Shown in pieces: positions 8,485-18,069 of a DNA stretch of 64,000 nt. The stretch lies in the NCBI GenBank assembly GCA_965222765.1, contig CBDCVG010000035.1:115046-179045 (forward strand), given 5' to 3'. The notes beneath the pieces were generated by a model that did no database searches, was not told where the DNA came from, and saw nothing but the letters and a program-made list of their open reading frames with translations. This DNA is from Caldora sp965222765. Its GTDB lineage: Bacteria; Cyanobacteriota; Cyanobacteriia; Cyanobacteriales; Coleofasciculaceae. Position 1 is the first letter of the stretch; every line of letters starts with the position of its first letter. Both the position numbers and the translations under genes were made by a program.

Positions 8485-9084
8485 TTAGGGCAACTCTGGA
8501 CTGATAATCAGTTTGAGGTAGTATACCTGGGCAACTGGCTTACACTCTGAGTAGGTGGGTTCAAATTGCAATTTTTGGATAATTGCCCCTGCTAGTTGAG
8601 TATAGTCAACCCTACTAGTGCCTTGGAGTACTTTCGGAGGATAGTCAGGTAGCATTTCTGGTTTGCCAGTACCATCAATGATTGTTAGTAGTTCCAAGAC
8701 TACAGGTTGATTAAAATAGGAGCCAAACTGCCACCCGTAGTCAGCAGAATCGAGAAGTTCATACCCAGGTTTGAGTTGAGCTAGTTGGGTAGATAACTCA
8801 GGAGGCTCAGAATTGCACTGGATAGGTCGATCATACCTAGTACTAGCAAGGCGAGGTTGAGATACAACTACCGAAAAATGCCTTACTGGCAATGGGTTGC
8901 TTAGAGGAGGTAGCTCAAATCTGTCTGGTGGGACTGAGGTTGGTGTCTTAGCCTGCGGTAACTTGGGATTGGGTTCGTGATAGACAGATACAGTTTTGGC
9001 ATTAGTTATTGTCTTTCCAGCAGTGTTCAAAATCAACCCCGATAGGATGATAATGCTCATTATGATTCGCGTGAGACCCCACAT
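8485..9084 (-). CDS. Exported protein with TonB C-terminal-like domain
   Basis: A 199-aa protein. Residues 1-27 form a hydrophobic N-terminal anchor or signal (SIIILSGLILNTAG). A Pro-rich stretch follows (about 35-75), then a C-terminal domain of about 90 aa. That domain has the pattern of TonB-type C-termini: an aliphatic strand ending in DGTGKPE, 'LQGTSRVDYTQLAGAIIQKLQFEPTYSECKPVAQ', and a terminal beta strand. An energy-transducing periplasmic role is therefore possible, but no ExbB/ExbD genes are nearby and the resemblance is by eye. It stands alone upstream of the tRNA and is transcribed towards it. Confidence 0.6.
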   Translation of the reverse strand: MWGLTRIIMSIIILSGLILNTAGKTITNAKTVSVYHEPNPKLPQAKTPTSVPPDRFELPPLSNPLPVRHFSVVVSQPRLASTRYDRPIQCNSEPPELSTQLAQLKPGYELLDSADYGWQFGSYFNQPVVLELLTIIDGTGKPEMLPDYPPKVLQGTSRVDYTQLAGAIIQKLQFEPTYSECKPVAQVYYLKLIISPELP

Positions 9085-9146
9085 TCTTTTATCTCCCTGG
9101 AATAATAATTAAAGTTTGACGTCGCAATTGTTTGATTTATTCGTAG

Positions 9147-9166
9147 GGGCGCACCGACGTGCGCCC
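9147..9166. repeat. Short GC-rich palindrome (GGGCGCAC-N4-GTGCGCCC)
   Basis: A perfect 8-bp stem with a 4-nt loop in the 236-bp gap between the TonB-like gene and ffh. It could be a dispersed hairpin repeat or a weak terminator; there is no clear U tract. Confidence 0.6.
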
Positions 9167-9320
9167 ATGATGTATAGCACTACTCATTTTGGTTAGAACA
9201 TTTAGGAAACTCACCACTCCAGGCACAGAGGAACACAGAGAAAAAATATCGTCCTAATGTATGTGCGTAACGCTATACCGACTGTTCCCTTCTGCCCTGG
9301 AGCCTCGGAGCCTTGTTTTT

Positions 9321-10766
9321 TCAGAGCTGCCCAAATCCCTTCTTCTTCTTAGCCTTTTTCTTTTTCTTGCTAGGGCCGCCGCGCCAACCGGTTTGGGGAC
9401 GGTTTCCGCCCATACCACCGCCGAACATACCACCCATTCCTGGCATTCCCATTCCCGGCATTCCCATTCCCCCTTGACCCATTTGTTGCATGAGCGATCG
9501 CATTTTGGTAAATTCACTCACTAGATTGCTGACATCTCTTTCCAGATAGCCAGAACCACTAGCAACCCGACGGCGACGACTGGGAGAACTTGCTAGTAAA
9601 TCCGGGTTACGGCGCTCCTCTGCTGTCATGGAGTTAATCATCGCTTCCGATTGCTTGAGCTTCGTTTCTCCTTGTTGTAATTGATCACTAGAAAGCTTAC
9701 CCATCCCTGGAATCATTTTCATTAAACCACCCAGGGAACCCATATTTTTCAACAGCCGCATCTGCTTCATGAAATCACTGAAGTCAAATTTGGCTGCTAA
9801 CATTTTCTCTTGCAGCTTCTCAGCGTCGCCGAGATCAATCTCCTCTTGGGCTTTTTCTACTAGAGTGAGGACATCCCCCATACCAAGAATCCGGGATGCC
9901 ATCCTATCAGGATAGAAAGGTTGTAGAGCTTCTACTTTTTCTCCAACACCAACAAATTTAATCGGTTGCCCAGAAATTCGCCTAACGGAGAGAGCTGCTC
10001 CACCACGACTATCTCCATCTAATTTAGTAAGAATTGCTCCAGTAATGCCAATTTGTTCCTGGAAGGTGAGAGTAAGATTTGCTGCCTCTTGACCTGTCAT
10101 TGCATCCACCACCAGCAGCACTTCGTGGGGTTGGACAGTTTCTTTGATGTTGGCAAGTTCTGCCATCATATCCTGGTCAATTTGCAGCCGTCCTGCTGTA
10201 TCAATAATTACAGTATCGACACCAGTTTCTCTTGCCTGTGCCACCCCTTGACGAGCAATTTCCACAGGATCAGCATCTGTACCTAGTTCAAACACCGGTA
10301 CGTCAATTTGTTCACCGAGGGTCACCAATTGATCAATAGCTGCCGGTCGATAGACGTCTGTAGCAACCAGGAGGGAGCTTCTCTGTTGCTTGCGCAGATG
10401 TAGAGCTAGCTTAGCTGTAGCAGTAGTTTTACCAGTTCCCTGTAATCCTGCCATCAAGACAATCGTCGGTTGGGTATCGGCTTTAGTTAGAGGGACATTA
10501 GTTTTCCCCATAACTCTAACTAACTCATCATGAACAATTTTGATAAACTGCTGGTCAGGACTAACTCCAGAGATAACCTCTGCTCCCTGAGCTTTGGTTT
10601 CTACCTCAGCAACAAAATTTTTGACGACTTGGAGATTCACATCCGCAGACAACAGAGCACGACGTACCTCTCGTAGAGCCTCTTGAATATTACTCTGAGA
10701 GATTTTATTCTGACCCCGTAGTTTCTTCCAAGCGTTTTCTAAGTTTTCGGCTAGAGCATCAAACAT
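9321..10766 (-). CDS. ffh: Signal recognition particle protein Ffh (SRP54)
   Basis: A 481-aa protein, full family length. The N domain has the ALLSADVN motif (37-44). The G domain has the P-loop GLQGTGKT (107-114), DTAGR near 190, TKLDGD near 248 and GVGEK near 273. The Met-rich M domain follows, ending in a Gly/Met-rich low-complexity segment (GMGMPGMGMPGMGG) and a Lys-rich tail typical of cyanobacteria. Ffh binds the SRP RNA and signal sequences of nascent membrane proteins and docks with FtsY. The gene is monocistronic, with 258 bp before the divergent gene at 11097. Confidence 0.98.
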   Translation of the reverse strand: MFDALAENLENAWKKLRGQNKISQSNIQEALREVRRALLSADVNLQVVKNFVAEVETKAQGAEVISGVSPDQQFIKIVHDELVRVMGKTNVPLTKADTQPTIVLMAGLQGTGKTTATAKLALHLRKQQRSSLLVATDVYRPAAIDQLVTLGEQIDVPVFELGTDADPVEIARQGVAQARETGVDTVIIDTAGRLQIDQDMMAELANIKETVQPHEVLLVVDAMTGQEAANLTLTFQEQIGITGAILTKLDGDSRGGAALSVRRISGQPIKFVGVGEKVEALQPFYPDRMASRILGMGDVLTLVEKAQEEIDLGDAEKLQEKMLAAKFDFSDFMKQMRLLKNMGSLGGLMKMIPGMGKLSSDQLQQGETKLKQSEAMINSMTAEERRNPDLLASSPSRRRRVASGSGYLERDVSNLVSEFTKMRSLMQQMGQGGMGMPGMGMPGMGGMFGGGMGGNRPQTGWRGGPSKKKKKAKKKKGFGQL

Positions 10767-10956
10767 CTGTCAAGTTTTTCTAATTAAATTCCTGACTAGA
10801 TTTTAGAACTTATAGTGAAAAGTCAGAATTGGAAATTGAGGTTGAGTTAGAATTGCAGAACAGACTTAGCCAAACAGGTTAACGATTATCCCTAGTGCAG
10901 CGGGCATGGAAATAACCCACCAGGAAAGAGATCGATAGAATCCTTACTCTATAAGC

Positions 10957-10990
10957 ATTCTTAATTCTTAATTCTTAATTCTTAATTCCG
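10957..10990. repeat. AATTCTT heptad STRR
   Basis: Four AATTCTT units in the 330-bp region between ffh and the next gene. I see no other clear feature in this gap. Confidence 0.85.
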
Positions 10991-11096
10991 CGCAGCGGTA
11001 CTAGTAGGCTGGTGCATCTTCAAGTTGAATTGTGAAATTCCTCGAATCTTGGATTTTCCTGGGTTTTATCATTTTGAATTGCAGAGTGCCTCTCCT

Positions 11097-13394
11097 ATGC
11101 CTATTCCTAAATCAAGTTCTAGTTTGCAGAAAAATCAGGGTGGAATTCGCGAAGGTTATAGTAAGCGCGATGAAGAAAGCCACAATGGTAACCACATTAC
11201 CTCTCAAGAAACAAGGCAGGAGGCAGGAGGCAGAAGGCAGAAGGCGAGGGAGGAAGTAGCTCAGGAGTCAGACTGGCTGCGGAATTTCCACTTCTATAGT
11301 CAACTATTGATGACAGTCGTAGAGCCGAATACCTTCAAATTGCAATATGCCAATGATTATTTTTGTCAGCTGACTGGCATCAATAAAACAGACTCTAATT
11401 TAGTTGAGCGAGATATCCTGTTACCAGATTTGTTACCCGACTGGCAAAATCAGGCAGTTGACTCCTTATACCAGCAGCACTTACTAGTTCTCATCCTCCG
11501 AGATATCTATCAAATTGAGGCTCAAAGCAAGCGACTGCTGGAGCAACCGGTAATTATTTCAGTAAACAGTCCTCTCTATCCAGAACCACGGTTGATTGAG
11601 TTTACCTTCCACTCCCAGCAATTGCAAGTTGCCCGTCGGTATTCTCAAGGGGATGAGGCAGATTGGGATATGGAACAGTTGCTGGTAGAAGAAGGTTCAG
11701 CAAAATTGATTGATCTTTCCTTATTACCAGTTTGGAAGCAGCAGCTGCGTTTAGAGGACTACCAGCTCTCAGGAAATCTATTATTGGAAGGTTCAGATGT
11801 TACCGAAAGGGAGACAATTCGACAGATTATTGAGCTACTGATTGAGCAAAAATCAATTCTCCAGGCTGATAAATTTTTCCAGATTAATCAATATTTGCGA
11901 TCGCTATTTCGTGCTACTCATAGTCTGATTCTCAGAGTAGAGAAGGAGCAGATGCGGCTATTTATCGGCTCTGAATCTCAGGATACTTCCCCTCAGGAGC
12001 TAAAATCAACTGTTTATTCTCTGGAGTGTCTCAGAGGCTCTCACTTTTTGCAAGCAGCAGATAGCAATCAAGTTAAGAATATTCCTGACTTAAGCCAGGA
12101 TTGCCAAACTGATTGTGAGCGCTCCTTAAATGTTAAGGGTGTTCTTTCTCTGTTGTTGATTCCCCTAGTTGTCAAAACCATGAACTCTAGCTATGAAACT
12201 GGACAACTTGCTGGAGTTGTAGGGATAATGAGCGATCGTCCCCATCACTTTGATGAGCTTGACTGCCAACATGCTAGGGAATTGATGCCTGCTTTTACTA
12301 TTGCTCTCCAGCAAACGATTCAGCGACAGTTCAGCCATATTCACCCAGCAGTAGAATGGCGCTTCTTGCAAGAAGCGGAGCGCCGCAGTTGGGGACTACC
12401 TTCAGAACCAATTGTTTTTAGTAATGTCTATCCTCTGTACGGAAATTCTGATATTCGTGGCTCCTCAGATGAGCGCAACCTTGCCATCCAAACAGATTTA
12501 CTAGAACAATTTAACCTTGCTCTCATGATCGTTGAAGCGGTGGCAAAATATCAAGAGAGTGCTTTTTGTCAACAGCTACAGCTGGATTTGCTCGATTACA
12601 TCGAAAAGCTTAAAGCCAAAATAACCGTAGAAGCAGAAGTTACGGCGCTGAAAATATTAAGAGAACAGCTCGAAATTTACTTAGACTACTTTGCTACTTG
12701 TGGTGCTGATGCTCAAACGGCAGTCGAAGTTTACCGCCAAAGCTGTAACAATAGTCATGGTTCAGTTTACATTGCTCGCGATCGCTATGACCAAAAAATT
12801 GGTCAGATTAACTCCCTGTTGAAAGAAACTTGGGAGCGGTGGCAAGTTGGTATGCAACAAATCATCCCCCACTACTGTGATATAGAGTGTACTGACGGTA
12901 TCAATCACATGATTTATGTAGGGGAGTCCATTGACTCAAACTTTTCCCTCTACCATCTACGCAGTCTCCGCTATGAGCAACTAAGAGCTATTTGTGATTG
13001 TGCCAGGACAATTTTCAACTTCCAAACCGCAGAATCTAAAGAAGTTGCAGTCACTCATCTGGTTTTGGTGCAAGATTTCACCATAGAAATTAGCCATGAC
13101 GAAAGCACAGAAAAACTCTTCGATGTTCGAGGAGCAAAGGACATCCGCTACGAAATTGTCAAAAAGCGCATTGATAAAGCTCTTGACAAGCAAACTCGCA
13201 CTCGTATTACTCAACCAGGAATGTTGACTATTGTCTATTCCACAGAAGATGAGTGGACAGAATATAAGCATTACCTCCACTATCTAGCTCGGGAAGGTTG
13301 GGTAGATACAAAAATTACCTCTGGTACTATCGAGCCACTACAAGGTATTACTGGATTGAAATTCGCTCGTGTTGAGGTTTTGAGGTCATCTTAG
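11097..13394 (+). CDS. Large cytoplasmic protein with PAS- and GAF-like regions (hypothetical sensor)
   Basis: About 765 aa from the ATG at 11097; an upstream TTG at 11025 would add 24 residues but is less likely. Residues about 70-110 (SQLLMTVVEPNTFKLQYAN, then DYFCQLTGI) resemble the start of a PAS domain. A middle segment (about 280-405: SLRATHSLILRVEKEQMRLFIG ... GVLSLLLIPLVV ... FDELDCQHAREL) resembles a GAF domain. The C-terminal 200 residues are a conserved-looking alpha/beta region that I do not recognise. No kinase or cyclase module is visible. A Gly/Arg/Glu-rich linker near residues 36-55 is encoded by a GGCAGGA/GGCAGAA repeat embedded in the gene. Function unknown. Confidence 0.75.
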   Translation: MPIPKSSSSLQKNQGGIREGYSKRDEESHNGNHITSQETRQEAGGRRQKAREEVAQESDWLRNFHFYSQLLMTVVEPNTFKLQYANDYFCQLTGINKTDSNLVERDILLPDLLPDWQNQAVDSLYQQHLLVLILRDIYQIEAQSKRLLEQPVIISVNSPLYPEPRLIEFTFHSQQLQVARRYSQGDEADWDMEQLLVEEGSAKLIDLSLLPVWKQQLRLEDYQLSGNLLLEGSDVTERETIRQIIELLIEQKSILQADKFFQINQYLRSLFRATHSLILRVEKEQMRLFIGSESQDTSPQELKSTVYSLECLRGSHFLQAADSNQVKNIPDLSQDCQTDCERSLNVKGVLSLLLIPLVVKTMNSSYETGQLAGVVGIMSDRPHHFDELDCQHARELMPAFTIALQQTIQRQFSHIHPAVEWRFLQEAERRSWGLPSEPIVFSNVYPLYGNSDIRGSSDERNLAIQTDLLEQFNLALMIVEAVAKYQESAFCQQLQLDLLDYIEKLKAKITVEAEVTALKILREQLEIYLDYFATCGADAQTAVEVYRQSCNNSHGSVYIARDRYDQKIGQINSLLKETWERWQVGMQQIIPHYCDIECTDGINHMIYVGESIDSNFSLYHLRSLRYEQLRAICDCARTIFNFQTAESKEVAVTHLVLVQDFTIEISHDESTEKLFDVRGAKDIRYEIVKKRIDKALDKQTRTRITQPGMLTIVYSTEDEWTEYKHYLHYLAREGWVDTKITSGTIEPLQGITGLKFARVEVLRSS

Positions 13395-13396
13395 AG

Positions 13397-13456
13397 TAAT
13401 TTAGAATTTAGAATTTAGAATTTAGAATTATTTTTCTTGCATTCTGCATTCTGCAT
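13397..13456. repeat. STRR arrays (TAGAATT and GCATTCT units)
   Basis: Three to four AATTTAGA-like units followed by three GCATTCT units lie just upstream of the glycosyltransferase start codon. Confidence 0.85.
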
Positions 13457-13479
13457 TCTATCTTTTATATATATAGTTA

Positions 13480-16197
13480 ATGAATACCCCAACATCCGAA
13501 CCACACTTGGAAGGTAGAAACAAAGAAACTGGTAACATCTTTATTATTCAATACAGAGTACAGTGGTTACTAGGGGGAATTTGGCTACTGGGAGCTTTGT
13601 GCGATCGCTTTTGGTTAGCCCTTGATCATTCAATTCCTGCTTGGGATCCCACGAACCACCTCACCGGCTCCCTCAACTACCTGGATGCACTACAACATGC
13701 TCGGTGGTTTTCTGGGGAATGGTGGCAGAGTTTGTGGATGCTCTCTTCCAAGAATCCGCCCCTAACTTATATCGCCACAGCTCCTTTTCAACAAGTCTTT
13801 GGTACTGGTCCAGACCAAGCTCTATTGGTTAACTTACTCTTCAGTGCCATCTTACTCTGCTCTATCTACAGTTTAGGCAAACACCTATTTAATCAGCAAG
13901 TAGGTTTATGGGCAGCGGGTTTGTGTGTACTGCTACCCCGACTGTACGAGGTTCGGATTCACTACGTACTAGATTATCCCCTCACCGCACTAGTTGTAGC
14001 TAGCTTCTGGTGTCTGACAGTATGGCGGGATACCAAAACCCAGGGGCAAGGATGGTTTTGGAGTTTGGGGTTTGGCGTCTGCTTTGGTTTAGCAATGATG
14101 GTTAAGCAGAGTGCCCTGTTTTTTCTGCTAGTGCCTCTATTGTGGGTAGGATTAAAGGCATTATGGCACAAGGCTTGGAAACGCCTTGCTCAGTTAAGCA
14201 TTGGTTTACTGGTATCTGTATTTATCTTCGCTCCCTGGTACAGCACCAACTGGATCTTTTTCTTCAGTGCCCACCAAAGTGGTATTGTCAGTGCAGCTGC
14301 GACAGAAGGAGACCCACCTCTCAATACTCTTGCAGCTTGGACTGTTTACTGGCAGGATCTTCCTGCTGCTGTCTCTTGGCCTTTATTAGTAGTTCCTTTA
14401 GTCGGTTTACTGCTACATTGGCTGCGTTGTTTGCTACGCTTGGGTCAAGTTCAACTCACAAATCGGCAGCATCAAGATCAAGCAGAATATTCTGGAACCT
14501 CAAATACAGCTGATCAACCTTCCTTTTCTCAGCAGAAGGGGAAACATCCTCTGCTTAATTCCTTACCCTGGTTAACCATCTTTTTAGTCGCTTCTTATTT
14601 TATCTGCTCAGCGATCGTTAATAAAGATCGGCGCTATATCATGCCTTATCTGCCGATTCTGTCGGTAATTCTAGCCTATGGTATGACCTTGTGGCCCAAA
14701 CGCTGGCGAGCGGTGCGTTGGTACACGGTTGGTTTAGCAGTATTGCTGATGCTCCTCAATCTCTTCCCCATTGCAGGTAGATTGGGAATTTATCTGATGC
14801 AAACCTTGAGTCCCGAAAATCAATCTTACCCTTACCGGGGAGCAATGTGGCCCCATCCCCAGGTGATTGAAGAAATTATTCGCACTCAACCCCAACTACA
14901 AGGAACGGTGGGTGTGATGCCGAGTTTACCGCAAATTAACCACAATAATGTTAACTACTACGGTGCTCTGGAAAAATTTCAGGTCTATGGACGTAAGGTA
15001 GGACAGCGAGAACAGCAAGTACAACAAGATTGGCGATCGCTTTGTTGGTTTCTGACTAAAACTAATAGTGAAGCCGCTTACAAACCATCTGAGGCTCTCT
15101 TAGTAAAGACGATCGAGGAAACCCAAAATTTCCAGTTGCAAAAGAATTGGTTTTTACCAGATGATACCTTCCTTCAACTCTACCATTGCACCCAACCACC
15201 AATCCAGGTTAAGCCGCTAGAGCCAACCCTAGTTAAAGTCAGTTTAGACCGGTTAACAGTACCAGAACAAGTCCCTCCTGGGTTGCCGGTTCCTGTAACT
15301 TACCAATGGTCTGGTCCTTGGGAACAGCTACAATCGGGTATAGTCCTGCTGACTTGGAAGGTAAAAGAAACTGAACAGGGTAACTCTAACTTTGCCCCAA
15401 AATCCTTTGATTGGGAACTGAATAATGAGACAAACTCTACCCAACTTCCCTTCTCCCATACTTCCTCCCCAATTCAGTACCAATGGTTGCATGACCACGG
15501 TATTGCTATGGGACAATTGGATTCAGGACGCTTAAGTGAGGAGCAGTTATTGGATAGTTTTCAGGTGACGGAACAGACGGCAATGCTACCTCCTAAAAAT
15601 CTAGCACCTGGAACCTATACCCTGGAAGCTACCTACCTTAACCGGAACACTGGTCAGCATTATCCCATACCAGTACCAACTATAACCCTCAACATTAATG
15701 CTGGTGCCCCTGTAACCCCTGCACCAGAATTAGATTTAGTCACTCAGCTACGAACTTTAGCCAGTACCTTACCCCAAGGACGAGTTGCTTTGGAACCCAT
15801 TTTTGACGAAATTGGGCGCATTAATCAATACGATCCGGTTCAAGATTATACAGAACAAGCTGAACTTGCTCTAGCATTTCGCCTTCAGTCAGAACAGAAT
15901 CGAGATTGGGCTTACGGCCTTGCTCTTGCTAGGGCATTGCAGGAAGATGTAGAAGGTGCGATCGCGGCTTTACAACAAGTGGTGCTGTTGGATTCCCAAA
16001 ATCCCTATGCTCATGCATATCTTGCTTTTGTTTATCTCTATGACTGGCGTGTTCAAGAGGCTCAAGATACCATCCGAGCTGCCCTTTACTTAAATCCGAA
16101 TATTCCAGAAATTCAGGCGCTCTCTGGGATAACAGCTCTTTTAAAAGGGAATATTGTCAAAGCTTGGTTGATATTGCATCGATTGGAACTAAAGTAA
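13480..16197 (+). CDS. Membrane glycosyltransferase (GT39/ArnT-like, polyprenyl-phosphate sugar dependent) with C-terminal TPRs
   Basis: A 905-aa protein. Residues about 20-440 contain some ten to twelve transmembrane segments. An early periplasmic loop carries acidic residues and the WDPTNHLTGSLNYLDALQ sequence (about 53-70), the place where GT-C enzymes of the PMT/ArnT group hold their catalytic Asp. Residues 440-760 are a soluble beta-rich domain. The C-terminal 110 residues (WAYGLALARALQ..VEGAIAALQQVVLLD..NPYAHAYLAFVYLYDW) form TPR-like repeats. It probably transfers a sugar from a polyprenyl-phosphate donor to an exported glycan or protein; donor and acceptor are unknown. The gene is alone in its strand run, separated by 126 bp from the GMC gene. 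Confidence 0.8.
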   Translation: MNTPTSEPHLEGRNKETGNIFIIQYRVQWLLGGIWLLGALCDRFWLALDHSIPAWDPTNHLTGSLNYLDALQHARWFSGEWWQSLWMLSSKNPPLTYIATAPFQQVFGTGPDQALLVNLLFSAILLCSIYSLGKHLFNQQVGLWAAGLCVLLPRLYEVRIHYVLDYPLTALVVASFWCLTVWRDTKTQGQGWFWSLGFGVCFGLAMMVKQSALFFLLVPLLWVGLKALWHKAWKRLAQLSIGLLVSVFIFAPWYSTNWIFFFSAHQSGIVSAAATEGDPPLNTLAAWTVYWQDLPAAVSWPLLVVPLVGLLLHWLRCLLRLGQVQLTNRQHQDQAEYSGTSNTADQPSFSQQKGKHPLLNSLPWLTIFLVASYFICSAIVNKDRRYIMPYLPILSVILAYGMTLWPKRWRAVRWYTVGLAVLLMLLNLFPIAGRLGIYLMQTLSPENQSYPYRGAMWPHPQVIEEIIRTQPQLQGTVGVMPSLPQINHNNVNYYGALEKFQVYGRKVGQREQQVQQDWRSLCWFLTKTNSEAAYKPSEALLVKTIEETQNFQLQKNWFLPDDTFLQLYHCTQPPIQVKPLEPTLVKVSLDRLTVPEQVPPGLPVPVTYQWSGPWEQLQSGIVLLTWKVKETEQGNSNFAPKSFDWELNNETNSTQLPFSHTSSPIQYQWLHDHGIAMGQLDSGRLSEEQLLDSFQVTEQTAMLPPKNLAPGTYTLEATYLNRNTGQHYPIPVPTITLNINAGAPVTPAPELDLVTQLRTLASTLPQGRVALEPIFDEIGRINQYDPVQDYTEQAELALAFRLQSEQNRDWAYGLALARALQEDVEGAIAALQQVVLLDSQNPYAHAYLAFVYLYDWRVQEAQDTIRAALYLNPNIPEIQALSGITALLKGNIVKAWLILHRLELK

Positions 16198-16323
16198 ACG
16201 TATCGTTTGATTATCCTATCAGTGTCATAAGTTAATATAGTTTATAAGGGATCATTGATAGTTTGGTATTTTCCATAAAATCCCTTCAGCACTAAGTTTT
16301 AAAAATTTTCATCCTGTACTGAG

Positions 16324-18033
16324 ATGTCTGTTAATAAATTAGGATCTCAAGTCGAAAATCATTATGACGCTGTCATTATTGGTTCTGGTTTTGGTGGTTC
16401 GGTAATGGCGTACCGATTAGCAGAAGCTGGGTTAAATGTGTGTGTACTGGAGAGAGGAAAAAAATATCCTCCTGGTTCGTTCCCTCACAGCCCCGATAAG
16501 ATAAAGAAAAATTTCTGGGACCCCGACAATCAATTGTATGGCATGTTCGATATCTGGTCATTCAGAGATATAGCAGCCGTAGTCTCTAGTGGTTTAGGTG
16601 GTGGTTCCCTAATTTATGCCAATGTTCTCATTCGTAAGCCTGAAAAATGGTTTGTTAAGGAAGATCTCAATCAAGGCGGATATGAGTATTGGCCTGTCAA
16701 TCGTCAGGAACTCGACCCTCATTATGAGCGTGCCGAGAAGATGCTGAATGCTCAGCAGTATCCTTTTAATCATCCTCCTTATCAGGATACTCCTAAAACC
16801 CAAGCTTTACAATTTGCTGCCCAAGAGTTAAAGCTTGATTGGTATTTACCCAAATTAGCAGTCACCTTCGCTAACAATGGTCAAAATCCAGTTATAGGGG
16901 AACCAATAGAAGAAAATTATCCTAATTTACATAATCGTACTCGCTATACTTGTCGCCTTTGTGGTGAATGTGACATCGGTTGTAATTATGGTAGTAAAAA
17001 TACTCTTGACTATAATTATCTAACTGAAGCCCAACGACATGGTGCAGAACTAAAAACTTTGTGTAAAGTTCGTTCCTTTGAACCTAGGGATGGTGGAGGC
17101 TATAAAATTCACTACGTTCATTATGACCTCGAAGAGGGAGGAAAGGAGACCGAACACCTAATTACAGCTAAGCAACTGATTCTCTGTGCTGGTTCTCTCA
17201 GCTCTACTTACCTGCTGTTAAAAAATCAAAAACAGGGTTTATTTCCTCATATTAGTCAAAAATTAGGCACTCGTTTCTCGGGAAATGGAGATTTAATTAA
17301 CTTTGCTCTCAAAGCCAAAAGAACAATTGATGGTAGTTATGGTCCGGTAATTACTAGTACAATTCGGATGCCAGATGCATTAGATAATGGTGAAGGAAGA
17401 GGTTTTTATCTCCAGGATGCTGGCTATCCAGATTTTGTTAACTGGATGTTACAAATGACTGAAGCACCAGGAAATATTAAGCAACAACTGTTATTTGTTC
17501 TGCGCTGGTTACGGACAGCTATTAGCAAAACTGGATTAATCGATAGCAATCTCAGTGAAGAGATTTCTGAGTTGCTTTTTGGTAAAACTGAAATTTCTTC
17601 TACCTTACTACCTTTGTTAGGCATGGGGCGAGATCTACCAGTGGGCATAATGAGATTGCGTCAAGATAAAAAGGGTAAAGAAAGGCTTGATGTAATTCAG
17701 AACTTTAAACAATCCCAGCCTTATTTCCAACGGTTGAGAAACACCATGAAAGATGTTGCAGAGCAACTAGGGGCAAAGTATATCGATAATCCTCTCTGGT
17801 TTCTCCAACAAACGATCGCTGCTCATCCTCTAGGTGGTTGTCCTATGGGACGTAATAAGGATGAAGGAGTAGTTGATTCCTATGGTGAAGTGTTTGATTA
17901 TCCCGGTTTCTTTATTGCGGATGGTTCGGTAATGCCAGGGCCAGTAGGACCTAATCCTAGTTTAACAATTGCTGCCCTTGCTGATCGCTTTGCCCAAAAA
18001 GTTATCGACAACCATCAGCAAAAGAACAATTGA
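16324..18033 (+). CDS. GMC family oxidoreductase (cholesterol-oxidase-like)
   Basis: A 569-aa FAD enzyme. The Rossmann FAD motif GSGFGGSVMAYRLAEAG spans residues 20-36, ending in VLERG. The SSGLGGGSLIYANVLIR segment (about 78-95) is the second GMC signature. A Cys-rich stretch CRLCGECDIGCNYGSKNTLDYNY (about 204-226) is typical of the cholesterol-oxidase-like subgroup. The catalytic HPLGGCPMG lies near 502, and the C-terminal GPVGPNPSLTIAALADR closes the FAD site. It oxidises an alcohol, possibly a sterol or hopanoid-like lipid. The alpha/beta hydrolase 36 bp downstream is a frequent partner, and the protein at 23598 resembles a third piece of such systems. Confidence 0.93.
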   Translation: MSVNKLGSQVENHYDAVIIGSGFGGSVMAYRLAEAGLNVCVLERGKKYPPGSFPHSPDKIKKNFWDPDNQLYGMFDIWSFRDIAAVVSSGLGGGSLIYANVLIRKPEKWFVKEDLNQGGYEYWPVNRQELDPHYERAEKMLNAQQYPFNHPPYQDTPKTQALQFAAQELKLDWYLPKLAVTFANNGQNPVIGEPIEENYPNLHNRTRYTCRLCGECDIGCNYGSKNTLDYNYLTEAQRHGAELKTLCKVRSFEPRDGGGYKIHYVHYDLEEGGKETEHLITAKQLILCAGSLSSTYLLLKNQKQGLFPHISQKLGTRFSGNGDLINFALKAKRTIDGSYGPVITSTIRMPDALDNGEGRGFYLQDAGYPDFVNWMLQMTEAPGNIKQQLLFVLRWLRTAISKTGLIDSNLSEEISELLFGKTEISSTLLPLLGMGRDLPVGIMRLRQDKKGKERLDVIQNFKQSQPYFQRLRNTMKDVAEQLGAKYIDNPLWFLQQTIAAHPLGGCPMGRNKDEGVVDSYGEVFDYPGFFIADGSVMPGPVGPNPSLTIAALADRFAQKVIDNHQQKNN

Positions 18034-18069
18034 CTTTGATGACGGCGTTACTGATAGGGAGACGAAGGA

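Noticed and set aside
9254..9524. Short frames on both strands over the end of ffh
   Set aside because: Shadows of the Gly/Met/Lys-rich Ffh tail and of a repeat; no protein-like sequence.
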